This document shows positions 23,961-37,749 of a DNA stretch of 64,000 bases, in pieces. The first letter of the stretch is position 1; every line of letters starts with the position of its first letter. The notes under the pieces were generated by a model. That model was given only the letters and a program-made list of their open reading frames with translations, was not told the DNA's origin and ran no database searches. A program made the position numbers and the translations under genes. Source of the stretch: Armillaria gallica (taxonomy: Eukaryota; Basidiomycota; Agaricomycetes; Agaricales; Physalacriaceae); the NCBI GenBank assembly GCA_037576215.1, contig JBANDB010000010.1, positions 2,170,001 through 2,234,000 of the forward strand. The letters run 5' to 3'.

Positions 23961-25700
23961 CGCACCAATCTACGGTTCATGATTGCAAAATCGGTGGACT
24001 GTGAGTGTAGCAATGAAACTGCTGTATCCGCGCTTGGCAAGGTGACGCGACATCACGTGTACATTGTTGACAAATGCCGTCAGCCGTCGTCGTCGCCGGT
24101 TGACTCGGCCCGACGGTCCGTAAGCTTCACTACCAACGTTGGTACCTCCTTCTAGGATACAGCATTTGGAGATAATGCACGATACAGTAATGACAGTACA
24201 GTAACTCAATTACATTTACAAACACTCACTCATAGGGGCCGTTGGAAGATTGCGTCGGGGGGGAGCGTTCAACCAGGCCCCGAGAAGCTTGCCTCAAATA
24301 TGCGAACATCTGGCCCTACAATACTGTACTATTTCGACCGTGTCTTCACGGGGTGTTACGCGTTATGCACATGAAACAAAGGGGACGCAAGGGAACACAT
24401 TGTTTCAACTTGGTGCCAGGTAGCAGAGCCAGTAAAATGTTTAGAGTCATTATCAGCGAAACGAATGGGCGAAATCAAATATGAACATACTAGTCCCTCG
24501 TTTACTAATTTCGTTATTAATCATTCTCCACGCTAACTTGCTTTCATTGCAACGAAAATGAAGAAGTAAAGGCAGCAGGAGTGAGAGGGTCTTATAGCTC
24601 TGGTCGTCAAGGATTTTGAGCCGTTATGATAATGCGTCATATCCGACGCGTCGCGATTCGATCCGGAGCCGAGCCGCGTCCACCGAGTTGCGTGACCGTG
24701 AGACTCTACGCTTTTCTTCCAGATTTAAATCTAAACTAAGTCTTCTGGGATTTCGCTTGCAGTGGCCTACGCATGCTCCTTACTTATTGGCCAGACGATC
24801 CATTCTGGGATTATTTCCGTCGTCGAGCATTCTAATATCCCACCTTCAATTTCCGCTCGTTTGTTAAGACCTTAAGTTGGACCACCGTTGATCTGGGCCG
24901 TCTCTAGAAGCCCTCCAAGCCCGCATCAATTCACGACTGACAATAAGTAGTAGCTATTTTGTCGATAGAATTGAATCCAAGTCCAAAAGACATTCAAAAA
25001 AAACACTCACAAAAAGGTACGCGAGTTTTTCCGACTTCGTTTCATTTCCCTGCACATTGTCCTCATTATGCAAAGTTCGCAATTGAACTATAATCCTTCA
25101 ACCCTGGCTGAACACCGAAAATAACGGGATACTCGTCGAAAATCGGCGCGGTTTAGTGACTTCCCGAATCATCAATCTGAAAATTAAATATTAACGTCAA
25201 TTTGATACAGGTATCTATGACCGAACCCGGCCAACCCCGCGATTTCTGGGCTTCATGGGCAACGAATCTTTATCTATCTTTATCTATCCCAGATGAACAA
25301 GTGTTCCGCATGTATATGTCGTTCTGTGCTCTGACACCTTTCCCAGATGCCTGTCGCTCGTCATTGACGGTTACTTTCTCCGAGCGCATCTCTCGACGTT
25401 TGATCCCTGGATAGATTGCTCAAAACTGGAACCAAGATACCACGCATGTATCACGAAAGTGCGTTTTTGTCCTAGCAATGACAGGTTACCTCAGACCTAT
25501 CTTCTCGGGTAGTCAACGGTACCGAATCTTCAAGCTTCCTGTTATGAAACTGTTATCAGTCCATCTATTTGTTTGTTTCTGCATGATGCTTATTGTTCAT
25601 CAGTAACAGATATGCGGACCTTGAGCTAAGCTATTCCTGCCCACACGCATAGACTAGTCCCAGGTTGCCTTAATAAATGTACCCTTATTGCGCAGGATCG
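23961..25700. other. Long stretch without a confident gene
   Basis: I see no recognisable gene in this part. It includes the upstream region of the MYND gene. Confidence 0.45.
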
Positions 25701-25704
25701 GGAC

Positions 25705-25747
25705 GCGGATGAAGCGCATGCGTTCGGAGCAGCCCTACTTCATCCGC
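25705..25747. repeat. Perfect 10-base inverted repeat
   Basis: GCGGATGAAG at 25705-25714 faces CTTCATCCGC at 25738-25747 with a 23-base loop. It could fold in RNA or be a protein-binding palindrome. No gene or element is attached to it. Confidence 0.5.
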
Positions 25748-27715
25748 CTGTCATTAGCGCCTCGTGGTTTATTATTGCGGGCGGGGACGTGCGTAAGGGG
25801 ATAGCAGATTTATTGTACGATCGGAAACTGTTCCTTGAGACTTCGGTACCGTTAGTGCTGAAGTACCGCTTCCAAGAGCGATGATATTATTCTTGGATTC
25901 ACTTGATGGTCAATCACTATAGCGCGCTGTGTTCCCGTTACAGCACGAGCCGGCTCCGACGTATACATCGCTGAACACTCGCTCAAAACGTGGTACTTTT
26001 CACTCCACAGCTTCACATGGAGGGTCCGGTCATCGGTGAACGTTAGACCAGTCTACCTACCTAAGTTACCTTCGATCTTACTAGACCGTGTTCTTTTTTG
26101 ACTGCACGATTTCAGAAAGAATTTCGCATGAGATCTTCTTTGTGTAAGGATCTGGCTCTGGGCGCGGAAAGATGTCGTCAAGCAGAAAGACCACATTGTA
26201 GCAACCGGTGATCAGACAAGTGACTCAGAGGTTGCTCAGAGGAGCAAAGCTCGAGCCGGCGGCATGCCACGTGATAGCAGTTTCTTCTTCCCTCCATCTG
26301 CCTGCGAAATCCCGACGCTGCTGTTCATGATGTGAGGGCATTGCCACTAGAACAAACGGGCATAGCGAATCTTGTACTTACGGTAGAATATGCATAGATC
26401 CCTGGATTCCGAGGCTCTTGTCGAATTCCAAAGCTCCGCAGTGCCAAGATTCAATTGAAGCTTGTCCCCCGGTTTAAGCGGCGACGACGTTGCAACGGCC
26501 AATGATGAATACAAAGATGTTCGTTGAATTATCGAGTTTGAAGTAAGATGTTTGTTAAAGGTATACCCACTGAATTGTTTCATCGTCATGCTTGAAATAG
26601 ACGAGAACCTCAGAAGCTCAAACTCCACCTTCCCCATCCTCAAATATCTCTTTTCGGTGAGCCCCGACTCGGCTTCTGTGATGGGGCAAATAGCTTACTC
26701 CAACGTATTTTTCTAGACCTGAAGCTCCAGAAAATATTTTGAAATTGTTCTACAGAAGGGCCGCGAAGAATATACGCGAGCTGCCTAACGCCACAGAAGT
26801 TCTCGAAAAAATCCTGGATTGTCGAGTTTGCCGATCAGTATTTGCTTTTCTCAGATGATGTCAACGCGACAATATGCTGTAATCGCGCGTACGTGTTTCC
26901 TATACCTCGCCCCGCCTGTGGCAGCTTTTGTCGAATCAGATGCTTAAGTTTACTTCCTAATGCGCTTCCAGATCTCGGCTGATTGCCAGGGTATCCGGGC
27001 TAGCCTTGGCTACTCGGGCAGGCTGTGACAGTGCAGTCGTTCGAGAAATTCTTCTGGAATCCGAGCATGTCTGAAACAGTCGACTTTATTTCCCCACGTT
27101 TATCTCGACTGCTTGAAAGTTCGAAAGCAAGTGGGTGGCGATGACCTGGCCGTTTCGGTGGACCACGCCACCGTGATCCGGCGGTCGGCGGCGCCAGATG
27201 AAGCATTGCCTTTCCCATCATTTCCGCTATCTCCCACGAACGTACCCACTGTCACCGTCCGAGTGAATGGTAGCCACACGCACCAGTAAGTTCGAGATGG
27301 TATAAATCAGTGATACTAAACATACCGTCGTCTTCCAGGTTTTCATGCCGCAGCTGCTTGGCCTGCCGGTGGTCTCAGCCTTATTGTTCCCATCCAAACC
27401 ATGTTCCCGACTGAGCTCAACATTGATAATCACGCATCAGCGGCCGATTGGTATCCGACGTCCGTGCAAGCCGCCCATTGCTGTGCAAATGTCTCCATGG
27501 GACTCGAATGTGCCTATGCATGTGTCTACGAACCATTTCTGTGACGCGGGAGACTGCCTTCCGACTTCAGGGACGAACAGTTACACAAAGCGATGGATCG
27601 CCCATTACCAATTGCTTCCTCACAGTAATTTCGAATCTTATTGTCAAGATACAGATTTGGTCGTCCCTGAATTGTCTTTCCGAAGAAGCATAAAAGATAC
27701 GGTTATTTTGCCGTC
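25748..27715. other. Stretch without a confident gene
   Basis: Around 26710-26850 the plus strand is open and reads like a short protein piece (ENILKLFYRRAAKNIREL), and minus 26347-26643 is open for 98 codons. Neither could be extended or identified. Confidence 0.35.
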
Positions 27716-27724
27716 CATATAAAA
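27716..27724 (+). promoter_or_regulatory. TATA box of P450 gene 1
   Basis: CATATAAAA lies about 70 bases before the ATG at 27793. Confidence 0.5.
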
Positions 27725-27792
27725 CGAGGCGGTGATATAAACCTCGATATTTATTTTTCACCCGTCTTTCCTTTTCGCTTTCTTCCGCCGCT

Positions 27793-29869
27793 ATGGCTTC
27801 TTTCCTTTTCTTGGACTATGTGCTCTTCATTGCCAGCATCTATTTTCTTCAACGCTTAGTTTCCAAACGACATGCACCTCTACCTCCTGGTCCTCGTGGC
27901 TATCCTCTCATCGGCAACATCTTTGACATGCCTACCGACCGTCCATGGCTAACTTTTTCTAGTTGGGCAGAAATATGGGGTGGATTTTAGTTTTTTTCTC
28001 CTTCTTGTACAATCCTGACGCGTCGCGACAGGTGATGTCTGCTCTCTATCAATATTCGGTCAATCTTTCATTGTTCTCAACTCTTACCGCTCCGCCTATG
28101 CACTCCTCGACAAGCGTAGTGTCATATACTCCGAGCGTCCAAATTTAGTTATGGCAGGGGAGCTCATGGGTTGGAACGACATAATCGGCCTGGCTCCATA
28201 CGGCGAAACCTTCCGCGCTCATCGCAAACTCCTACACTCTGTCCTCGGAAGCAAGTCGACGATAAGGACCTTCTATCCTATGGAAGAGCAGGAAGCCTTG
28301 ACACTCATGAAGCGGCTGCTCGATTCTCCAGAGAAATTACATTCGCATATTTCTCAGTAAGTTGCGCATTGTCTGCCGTAAGTGGAAAAAATATTGATCC
28401 GTTTCTAGGGACGTCGCAGCATTGGTCCTCCGCATCACCTATGGTTACGAAGTGAAAAAGGAGGACGATGAAATGGTGGCGCTCGTGAACTGTGCTATGG
28501 AAGAGTTGTCGGTTGCCTCTACTCCAGGACAATTTTTGGTCGATATCATCCCGATGCGTATGTGGCTTGACTTACCCACGTCATTCTGTTTTTAGCTTGA
28601 GCTTCTTTGATAGTGCGTCATCTTCCGGAGTGGATACCTGGCGCCGGATTCCAAGTCAAAGCCAAGCAATGGGCCCAGGATTTGCGTAACATGATAAATG
28701 TACCTTACGACATGGTCAAGAAGCAAATTGTGCGTACCTGATAATGCGCATGCAGAACGCATTGACCGACAGCGTTCTAGGCGACAGGAGAAGCCCCAGA
28801 GTGTTTTGTTTCAAATCTACTTCTGCAAGAAACCGAAAACGTAGAAGAACATGACCTGAAATGGGCTGCAGGCGCGATATATGCTGGTTCGTTTTCACCT
28901 CGAGGCTACCCTAATTGATCACTAACAGACGCCACGATTTTTAGCCGGCGCTGACACTGTAAATTTTCAAATGGAATTAGTGGATTTCTCAGATATTCAT
29001 GAAGTTTTCAGACTGTTGCCGTTCTCGACACCTTCTTTGTTCTGATGATGCTGTATCCCGATGTACAGAGAAAGGCTCAGGCTGAGCTGGATTCTGTACT
29101 CGGAGGAGAAAGACTCCCTACGTTCGATGACCAAGAAGACTTGCCGTATATCAATGCTCTGTGCAAGGAGCTTGTACGTTTCCATCCCGTCGCTCCTATC
29201 GGTATGTGTTTCCGTTGGGTCGATATCTCCAGATCACTCATTCCCGACAGGCATCCCTCACGGTACTCTCGAGGACGACGTCTTTGAAGGGCATTTCATT
29301 CCGAAAGGATCGGTCGTTTTTGCAAACATATGGTAAGTGCCACACCTCCAAATATTTCTTCTTGCATTCAACGTATTTCGCGAATAGGGCCATGACGCAT
29401 GATCCCGAAGTATACAAAGACCCAATGACATTCAGCCCTGAACGATTCCTTGGCCCCAATCCTGAACAAGATCCACGTGAAGTCAGCTTTGGATTTGGCA
29501 GACGGTATGTTTATTTTTAACATCTCAACAATGGTCCGTGTATTTACGACTGTTCATTCTAGGATATGTCCAGGCAAGTTGCCATGTCGCCAACTTCCGT
29601 CTGAAATCTGATCCCCTTTCAGGACGTCTCTTGGCTCAAGCGACTACGTACATTGTATGTTCCATGGCCCTCGCATCCTTTGATATATCAAAGGTAAAAG
29701 GTGACGAGCCTGTGTTCGATCCTACCCACGGCAGTGTCAGGTATGTCGGTTTCTCCATTCCGCGATGATGCCACGGTCTCACACACGAGGCAGCCACCCC
29801 GCACCCTTCAAGTGTAACATAACTCCTCGGTCAATACGAGCTGCGGAGCTCATTTCACGACACGATTAG
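27793..29869 (+). CDS. Cytochrome P450 monooxygenase 1
   Basis: Membrane-anchored haem monooxygenase of roughly 500 residues, intact across about 12 exons. The N-terminus has one hydrophobic anchor followed by the hinge [13 protein letters not shown]. Later come the I-helix oxygen motif AGADTT, the ExxR of the K-helix (KELVRFHP), the PERF-type segment SPERFLGP and the haem loop FGFGRRICPG. The Cys codon lies in an 11-base microexon (29563-29573) whose following intron has a GC donor (GCAAGT). The C-terminus ends ELISRHD. It resembles P450 gene 2 closely in sequence and in late intron positions, so they are paralogues. Agaricomycete P450s of this look are often annotated as O-methylsterigmatocystin oxidoreductase-like; I do not assign a CYP family. 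Oxidation of a drimane skeleton is inferred from location only. Confidence 0.92.
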
Positions 29870-32423
29870 TTCCGACGCTTTCGTATTCCCATGACAAGAT
29901 CACGCCGATGTCTAATACTCGGACAATGGCTCCTCCCGTTTTGTCCTTCGTTCTTCGTTCTCCGCGGGCCCCGCTGTTTGTTGCATTGCATTGTATACTA
30001 TCACCCCCACTCAGATTACGAGTACGCCATCGTCATATTCAACACCTTATCTCGTACTCTACGCATTCGCATAGCCAATGGTAACATAAAGTTACTACTA
30101 TTATTATTACACCTTCGTTACTACTATTAATATTAGTTATATACTGTCTTCGTGTTCACTACTTATAGGAATACTATCCTGTTACTTGCTGTATTCTCAT
30201 GAACTTGTTGCACAATGAAATGCCTCGGTATGTATATCTAAGTAAGTATCGTACGTTGCATGTCCCCACCGGCGCCTCTGAATTGGCATCATGGTTCTGT
30301 GATGTGCTTCTTCAGGCTTTCCCCGTCGGCCATCATTCCATCCACCTCAGATGAACAGGCAACTAGAAAGGATCGTGAGACCTGCGAGCTTGAGCAGGTA
30401 AATGTGGCAGTCCAGTCGCCTGATTGAAACTTGAGTCAGGCATCCTGTCACGAATAAACAAAGAGCTTGGTTCCGACAGCCGCGCGCAAGTATCATGAGG
30501 CTGTGCAGCAATGGAAGCACTGTCCACAGGCGAACGAACTGGTACTGCCGCCGGTCGCAGCGTCGTGGAATCAATTAAATCACGTAACCTCGCGCTGTTA
30601 ACCAAGAACACGATAGATTAATCATCAGCATCATCATGCTGCGACAAGGTATCACTTAGGCAATATATTAATGGTACCAAATCATACTACTAGAACCACA
30701 ACTCGCGATGAACTGATTCTTGCCGCTGATCTGACCTCTGACTCCCGACGCTCGCATAATTCTCATCCCGGCTACATATCACCCCCAGCCCAAGGCATAC
30801 CGCTCTGATCTCCGGGGTACGCAACAAATGAAACGAAGACTTGCGTGCATCGGAAAGGATTCTGGGTCTACGGAGTATCGAACCCATAGGCACCATCGCT
30901 GATGTCGATGCACAGGTAGGATCAGGTACTGCCTTGATCAGTCTCCCGTCATACCGGAGAAGATTTGATAGGGAGCGACTAACTTGCTGTTCGACTAAAT
31001 CGAGGATGTGCCTGATTAATTGCTCGTGAACAGCCGCGCATTGCTCTCCTTGGGCCTGGGAGCCTTGAAAAGAAAGATGAGAACGGTCGACTGAGTCGGG
31101 AGCTTCGGACCCCTTTGACGTGATTATAATGAGCGAAAGTCTCGGCCGGGGAGAACGACATCAAAGGCGTGGTATATGGGGGGGTTGACATGTTCAGCGA
31201 TCGGACGAGATCATGCTGAGCGGAGGGCATGGCGTGATCTCCATCTATACTGACAAGTTTGGAGCTCTGAAGGCCTTTAATTTTTGAGGATTAGGATGAT
31301 AGCTGACTAGAGCAGATGGGGTATTCGAACCGGCGATATCGCGATATTCGTTTATCCGACCATGTCCCTCCAACCAGCCCATGTTCATCTGCACATCTTT
31401 CCGTGGCGTAGCTACGAAATAAAAAATATTGTGGGGCGCTCTCTGCGCCGTTTTAATGGCCAGTGAGAAAGCGAATTCAGGCTTCATGTGATGATGAGGC
31501 GGGTGGACCAACTCCACCCGGTCCAGCGCTACGTTCTAGCACGCGACGCCCGACCCAGGCCGGATAAAACGCGCTAGGCAGACATCAGGTCATCCCTCGG
31601 ACACGAAAATTTCGCCCGACGATGCATTTCACGTAGGTGGAAATAACAGTGTCACGGCGGGTGATCACTATCAGTCGGCAAAATAGAGGAGCAATCCTGG
31701 GACATGGCAAGGGTCCTATTTATACGGGGTGAGGACAGTTTAGTAAGTTCGTTAACGGGAGCTACGTCATAATTCAACGATAGCACATAGGAAGGTATCA
31801 GCCGATGTGAGCGGATTCGATACAAATGGACGCGACATACAGAAATGATTGGCGAGCATGAGCTCATTATCCTGGTGTTTTATTCCGCACTGAACCCGCT
31901 AACGATGGATCTAGCTCTCACTCCTAGGCAATGTCAAAAACGCGGCAAAATGGTAACCATGGTCGTAAAATGAGTTTCTGGATCGCTGTGAGTTTATGAT
32001 TCAGGTTCAAGGACCGAAATGATAGCCACCATCCGAGAATGAGACGAATCACCGTCCACCCTATGTCCATCGTACGCTCCGGGCTCGAAATCTACGCGTC
32101 TCGCTACTTAGCTTGTGGCTTTATTAATCAGTCAGCTACCCGGTCGCCAAGAAAATGCCAGGGGTCGTCGAAGGGCAGTTGGATACTCTTCCTGAGAGCA
32201 AGGAGAATGTACTGCCAGAAAGAAGCCAGGTGCCTTCCGTCGGTAGCAATTTAGTGCTTAGGTTGTAGTGTTCAAAAGACCAAACGAGGACGTACTAAAA
32301 CTCGCAGAGAGGATTGAGTGACACAAGCCAGTTTCGTGGACGTATTCTTGTTGCCTAGACTCTGCCCCTTCTGGACTTGAGTGTATGAGGCATGAATGAT
32401 GCAGGCTCACCAGCTTTTGGGTT
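29870..32423. other. Stretch without a confident gene
   Basis: It starts with the P450 terminator region and a short run of tta/att trinucleotides near 30095-30135. Beyond that I see only short open frames with no family features. Confidence 0.45.
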
Positions 32424-32449
32424 CCGAGTCCTGTGTATACAGGTCTCGG
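32424..32449. repeat. Conserved hairpin, copy 1
   Basis: CCGAGTCCTG and CAGGTCTCGG around the loop TGTATA form a stem with one T-T mismatch, followed by tcttatgcg. A related hairpin with compensating base changes lies at 59621-59648. The ~100 bases after each also align loosely (ctgagggt.tcg.tgg), so both may be the same end of one repeat family. Confidence 0.6.
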
Positions 32450-35400
32450 TCTTATGCGGTCCTGAGGGTTTCGATGGCGGTGCATTTTCATTATTTCCGA
32501 GGTTTTCCCGTGTACACGTCATCTTTGCACGGCTTGTTTCGGCTAGTCTTCTCGGCATTGCCTGGCATTGTGTATATCTCGGCTTTTCCCTTCTTTTTGA
32601 ACATTGCTGCCTTTCGTGCGGCCTCCCTTTTTTTTCTGCCTCTTCGACTGTCTTTCTTGTTTATTCTAAGTTTAGCTTGCAACGCTATTGTTCATGTCAA
32701 CGGAGGACATAGGTTAAGGCTCATTTGAGTACAACGGCTTAATGTTTTAGTACAGAAACTGCCCAAAGTACATTCCTCTCTGAAACCCTTGTCCGACACC
32801 AAGGCTTGCCAGCATCAACAACGATGTTTGACAAGTGCTATCTTCCAGACAACCAGGAGCCTGTTCGCCATTCCGTTATGTTTTTCCTTCAATCCTGCGA
32901 CACAACCTTCATTCGCACCTCGTATGACTCAACTGCAGACGATGCAAGCCGATTCCCCTCTCATGTGTCGGTATGAATATCCGTGGAGGTTGATCTGGGT
33001 TTATTCGCATCCGGCCTTCAGAAAAGCGCACCTTCATCCTTCCCGATGTCTTGGAAATCAACCGTATCATGACATCCCTTGGGAATGTCGAAGCCCCACT
33101 CTCTCTTACTCTTGCAGTTGTCGCTTTCATTGCAGGTGATATCCTCTAAGTTTAGGTGACCAGCCGAGCCCAAAATCTTGTCGGACCCAACACGCTGAAG
33201 ACTATGTTCCTTCAAGGCCGATCGACAACAGTCTATATCACGAAATACATATTCGTATGAGATGCTCTCCCCGTTCAGCAATGCCTAGGGAAGATGGTCC
33301 AATGTGGTCCATACAGTCTGCCTGTACGCTATCCTGATGAAGGATCGGCGCCTATCCTTCGGTTCGACAACTCCTGCCCAGTAACTGCTACTCCAAAGCA
33401 TTTCCTTCCATAGCTTGACCATTGTCATGTTTTCCTGCGAAACCTCTCTCGAACTGTACATCATTCAGCCAAGGCGTCGTCCTCGATTTTTCCGGATTCA
33501 TAGATCATCCGGGGTGCTAACACATGTCGCTGCATAACCCAATGTCTGTCAGCTTCTCTACGATAGAACGGATGCCGCAATGACGACCGTATTCGCCTAT
33601 GGATGGTATCGTCCTCCCATCCAGTGCCTACTGACACGTTCTCGCTTACCATGCACGAGAAACCTGGTGGTGCAGTTACAGGTGCACTGTTTTTGCTCGC
33701 ATGGAAGTTGCCAGCGGAGATCTCGTCTGCGCTGTTGGGAGATATGTCCCTGTTATCGTAGGCTATCTCCCACCATGGCGACGAATACTACTCATGCTCT
33801 GAGTTGACGGGTTTACTTATCTTTGAACGCCGGAAATGGGATGTATGGGAAGCAGAATACTGCGGTAACGTTGGTCACTACATCTGTTGCTGACGAACAC
33901 GAGCCTGGCAGACAACAGACCCTGTTATGAGTGTAAAAATTTGTAGTACTGCCCGTGTATAGTATACTTCATAATATTATTGTAGTATCTGAGGGACCCG
34001 TGCACCGGAGATCATAAAAATACAGCTATGAAAGGTCTCTTCTGAGGCGCTGACTGGCACACGCATCAACATATCATTGTTCCAGTGCTTTCCCCCCTCC
34101 TCCTCATACAGGACTCGGATATGCCACGCCCCGCGATGGCCCTCCACTTCATTATCTGGCGGCGGCAGGAGGAAGGCGAATTGGTGCACTTCTCTCGCAG
34201 CACTTCAGGCAAAAGTGCTGCGGCCTAGATCGTTACTACCAATAGTCATAATCTTGGGCCGAGAGGAATGTCACGTATAGTAAGTACCAACTTGAATACT
34301 ATCACCATATGTCAGTTCAATAGCAGACTTCATTGAGATAGCAGCAAGGAATTACTCCAGTAAAAACCTTGGTAGTGTAGGTGATCTATCCTTACAGTTT
34401 CTTGCTCCCAAGAAATGGCTTTGAAAGAGGATTGCATTGCGGCCGCCCCGCCCAACCGCGCCCCTGCCGAACTGCCGAGGAGTGATGTTATGTAAGGTTC
34501 ACGACTAGTCTTATAAGGTTAGGGTTTCCGCGTTCCACGAACATGCAATGGTAGGGTTAAGGTTATCTCCTCTCCTTCCCTCCACCATGTCGCTCGTCTT
34601 TCGTTCCTCTGGCGGCTGCATATCCGACTGAAGACTTGGCAGCCTATCTGAAGCAGATCCCAGTGGCTCGGCCTGTCTCTTGCTCTGATGCTCGCTCCCG
34701 AGATACTAGAAAAGTGAGAGTCTTGCAGAGACAGTGCAGCGGAAGGACGGTTGCCACGTCGTATGGAATACGTGGTAAGCACATCTTTACTGCTTTATGT
34801 CGCCTCTAATGTGTGACAGGTTGACAGTCTGGCGTCTCAACTTACAGTCACGGCTCTACACTGGGTCATGGTTCAATTCAGAGCTTTGAGAACTGGACGA
34901 CGATGTAACAGGATGCTACCGGGGGACCAGCGGAACGTCCTAGAGATCAAAATTACGGAGGACGCTTGATATATTATGGTTATCTGTGGGAGGAAACGGT
35001 GCGTATTGCGGCCCGTGCTTCCTCACCCTTTAGCTGACGAAAGAGTCCATGTATGCGCAGCGAAATCAATACTGTTGAGGAGTGTTGCTCTTGCTCCCTG
35101 TCAGCGTCGACAAATCAAGGGCAACGATCTTCCTGAAGATACGTTAAGGCGTAATTCAGAACCGGCCGTATATGTGCCCGAGTGAAGTCGAATAAACAGG
35201 AGGGTAGTCATTCAAGAGATTTAGCAGCCTGTCGGGGAGAGAAAGGTGCGTCTCAAGCTCGCATCTCCCAGCCTTTATACCGACATGGGCTTAGTTTAGC
35301 GTTCCGCCGAATCCTGGCCCTGCTTGTTGACATCAACAATATCTATGCTCCTTGAGGGTGAGGGCAGAACGTCGTTGTGCTAGTGGTTTCTGGAGGCTCT

Positions 35401-37200
35401 GCAAAGCCAGGACTTGTGTACGTGTTCACTCTCTCACATCGTCAATCCTGGGCTGAGTGCATCGCACAGTTCGGACATGATATGCTTGAAAATGCGTTTT
35501 ACCACCCCTGACGACGAATGGCCTCTCAACGTGCTAGGTTCTGAAATACAGAGCTCGTTTTCCAGCATCGGCCTCCAACGTCACACCTAGCCTCAACCCC
35601 AAATCCGATTTCGCCGGCCGTCTGGGGAAGAGACCGAACCCTGTCATCGGTCTTTTCCCTAATGGTTGTCATCATGTTCCTATCGAATCTGCCCAAAAGG
35701 GGTCACTCTATCCCAGGGGGATACATTCACGGCGTTATTTCCTGGCTTCCACTACACATAATGCTCGTAGTCGATTTGTTCCTCAGTGGAGCCCTCTGCT
35801 ACTCGAACATGCCTATCTGAGCGCGACGGAGGCGTCAGCGTCCTCGCGGAGATCTGCTTTGTATCCATCAAAGTTCTACTCGCACGGTGACCGACTCGGT
35901 CGCCTGTACCCGCAGGAAGCGCCTGCGTTGCACATGCAGCGGAACCTACTGCTACATTCTTCCGGTTGAGATTTGCGTAGTCAATGATCTTCTTGCCTGT
36001 ACTCGAATCGGGAAGTACAGGTGATGATATATTCGCGCTCTAAAGATGAAGGTTACGATAGTATACGGCAGGGCGATACTTCTTAGACGCAAAGCCAAGT
36101 GTTATGGCCCATCCACAATGTAACCGCATGGAGACAGCGTGCGACCGTCTTCATCCAACCATGCAGATACTTTACCCGCTGCAGTACCAGCGGACTTGTC
36201 GACTCAGAGTTGAACACAGGGGGGCATACCTTGTCCATGGCCCCTGCTGTCGACTATATCCTTCCGTTCATGTAACGACGCTCGTTCGGGTACTCGACAC
36301 CCCTCGTATTTACAGGGCCATCATACCATATTGACCAATGTCCATCAGACATGCGGTGGGGAGGGATGGTCCCAGATCTCGATCATACAGTATCTTCAGC
36401 CATGGCGGAGGACATTTGGGACACCCAACTCTGATCTGTCCAGGTTCGACCAACGTGGGAGAAGACCTGAATCACAAGCCGAAGTTACGGCCAGCTCTTA
36501 TTCGTACTTCTTCTCCAGTCATCAGTTCACCAGTCGTTGGAACCGGCTTGCTAACGTCTCGGAGCGCTTCACCACAACACTGTCGTAGATGTCACCCCAT
36601 TCCTACCTGTCGCTACTCGTGCCGCTTGAGGATCGTCAGTATGGTGTTGGACGCCGATGGCATTCGCGTCATAATGCACACTTTGGCTCGTCCCGTCTGG
36701 CGTCCAAAATCGGCTTCCTTGCGTGGCCCTGGAAAGGAATACTTGTGATGTCGCAGGTCGCGCAGTTAGACAACGTAGTTGGCAAATGGTACGGTAAGGT
36801 ACGGCATATGATTACGTAGCATTTACAAGCCTGACACATTCGCAGCTCTGTTGTTACCCTTTTCCTCTGGACGCTAGTCTTGTTAAGACAATATGTCGCA
36901 CCTAGGATATGAGTTGGCTCGTCTTTCGTTGAGAGCAGGTGTCCTCGTGCAAACGGGCGGCTCCGAATCCTTGGTCGCATCGTCACTATACGGTGGCCCA
37001 TTGGCATTGGTTTGGGTCGGTGTACGCCCATGGATGGCTTGACTTTATCTATCTCATAGACTCTGTGTATCCGGTGATGCGCGAAGGACGGCATAAATTC
37101 AAGCGACCACAGATGCCGTTGCCATATATAGGTTTGTACATAAACACATAAATGAAGAAAACGTATTGTCCATCCAAGCGAAGCCGCTCAAAAAAACAGA
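32450..37200. other. Decayed sequence without a confident gene
   Basis: The first ~250 bases are pyrimidine-rich and loosely match the sequence after the 59.6-kb hairpin. The minus frame 33977-34189 reads like a real exon (Gly-His-Arg-Gly-Ala-Trp-His-Ile-Arg-Val-Leu-Tyr), but I could not place it in a family. TTAGGG-like bits near 34520-34560 are too short to be telomeric. The rest looks like mutated, possibly retroelement-derived DNA with frequent stops, though no reverse transcriptase or integrase motif was found. Confidence 0.4.
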
Positions 37201-37697
37201 CTAGACAATAACAACATCCAGCGTCTCCGCACTCGTTGCAGGAATGCCCTGAACGCAGAGGGATCAGCATAATAATAGTACAAACCGATAACTAAGGACT
37301 CACGCCGTAGGCACTATACGTTTCGAGAACCACGATTTGGAAGTTGCCAGACCTCTCTGACCCGTAGAAGAAGGACGGCGTGAGGTCGGAGTGGTAGTTC
37401 GTCGTGGGTCGTAAATCCTTCACCAGTGTCGTCCCGTAGAGCTTGGAGGCGTATTCTCCTTCAGTCAGGAGCACGGTGATGGAAATCGTGTTCTCTTTGA
37501 AGTAGCGACCGGATGTCCATGTCAAGTTAAATGGCTATATAGATTTCACAGTTGTGAGTATGCTACGAGGGGAAGAAAATCAAAGGCTCACTTCGTTCGC
37601 AGAGATCGTCTGGCCGGAGGTTGGAGAGTTGAACGTCCCGGCAGCGACAAAGGTGCTGGCGAGAACAGGGATGAGTGAGAAGAGAGTTGTGAACTTC
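37201..37697 (-). CDS. Small secreted protein
   Basis: Three exons give about 135 residues. From ATG 37697: a signal peptide (MKFTTLFSLIPVLASTFVAA) and then a mature domain starting GTFNSPTSGQTISANEPF, which looks like an all-beta extracellular module. Exon 2 begins PFNLTWTSG and ends at TYSAYG; exon 3 codes GIPATSAETLDVVIV and the stop. Introns use GTGAGC...ATAG and GTGAGT...TCAG. Proteins of this shape are common among basidiomycete secreted proteins of unknown function. No catalytic motif is visible. Confidence 0.75.
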
Positions 37698-37739
37698 ATG
37701 ATGTAAAAGCGAGCTGAAGGAATCGACGATTGCACGTCG

Positions 37740-37747
37740 TTTATATA
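37740..37747 (-). promoter_or_regulatory. TATA box of the small secreted protein gene
   Basis: TATATAAA on the minus strand about 43 bases before the ATG. Confidence 0.5.
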
Positions 37748-37749
37748 AT

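Noticed and set aside
30860..30895. B-box-like GGGTTCGATACTCC on the minus strand
   Set aside because: The surrounding sequence does not fold as a tRNA.
31310..31350. tRNA-like TTCGAACC near 31325
   Set aside because: No pairing T arm or acceptor stem could be built.
34505..34565. Telomere-like TTAGGG/TTAAGG words
   Set aside because: Only isolated units, no array.
33000..36800. Possible LTR retrotransposon body
   Set aside because: Looked for reverse transcriptase, integrase and protease motifs in six frames and found none, so only decayed sequence is reported.
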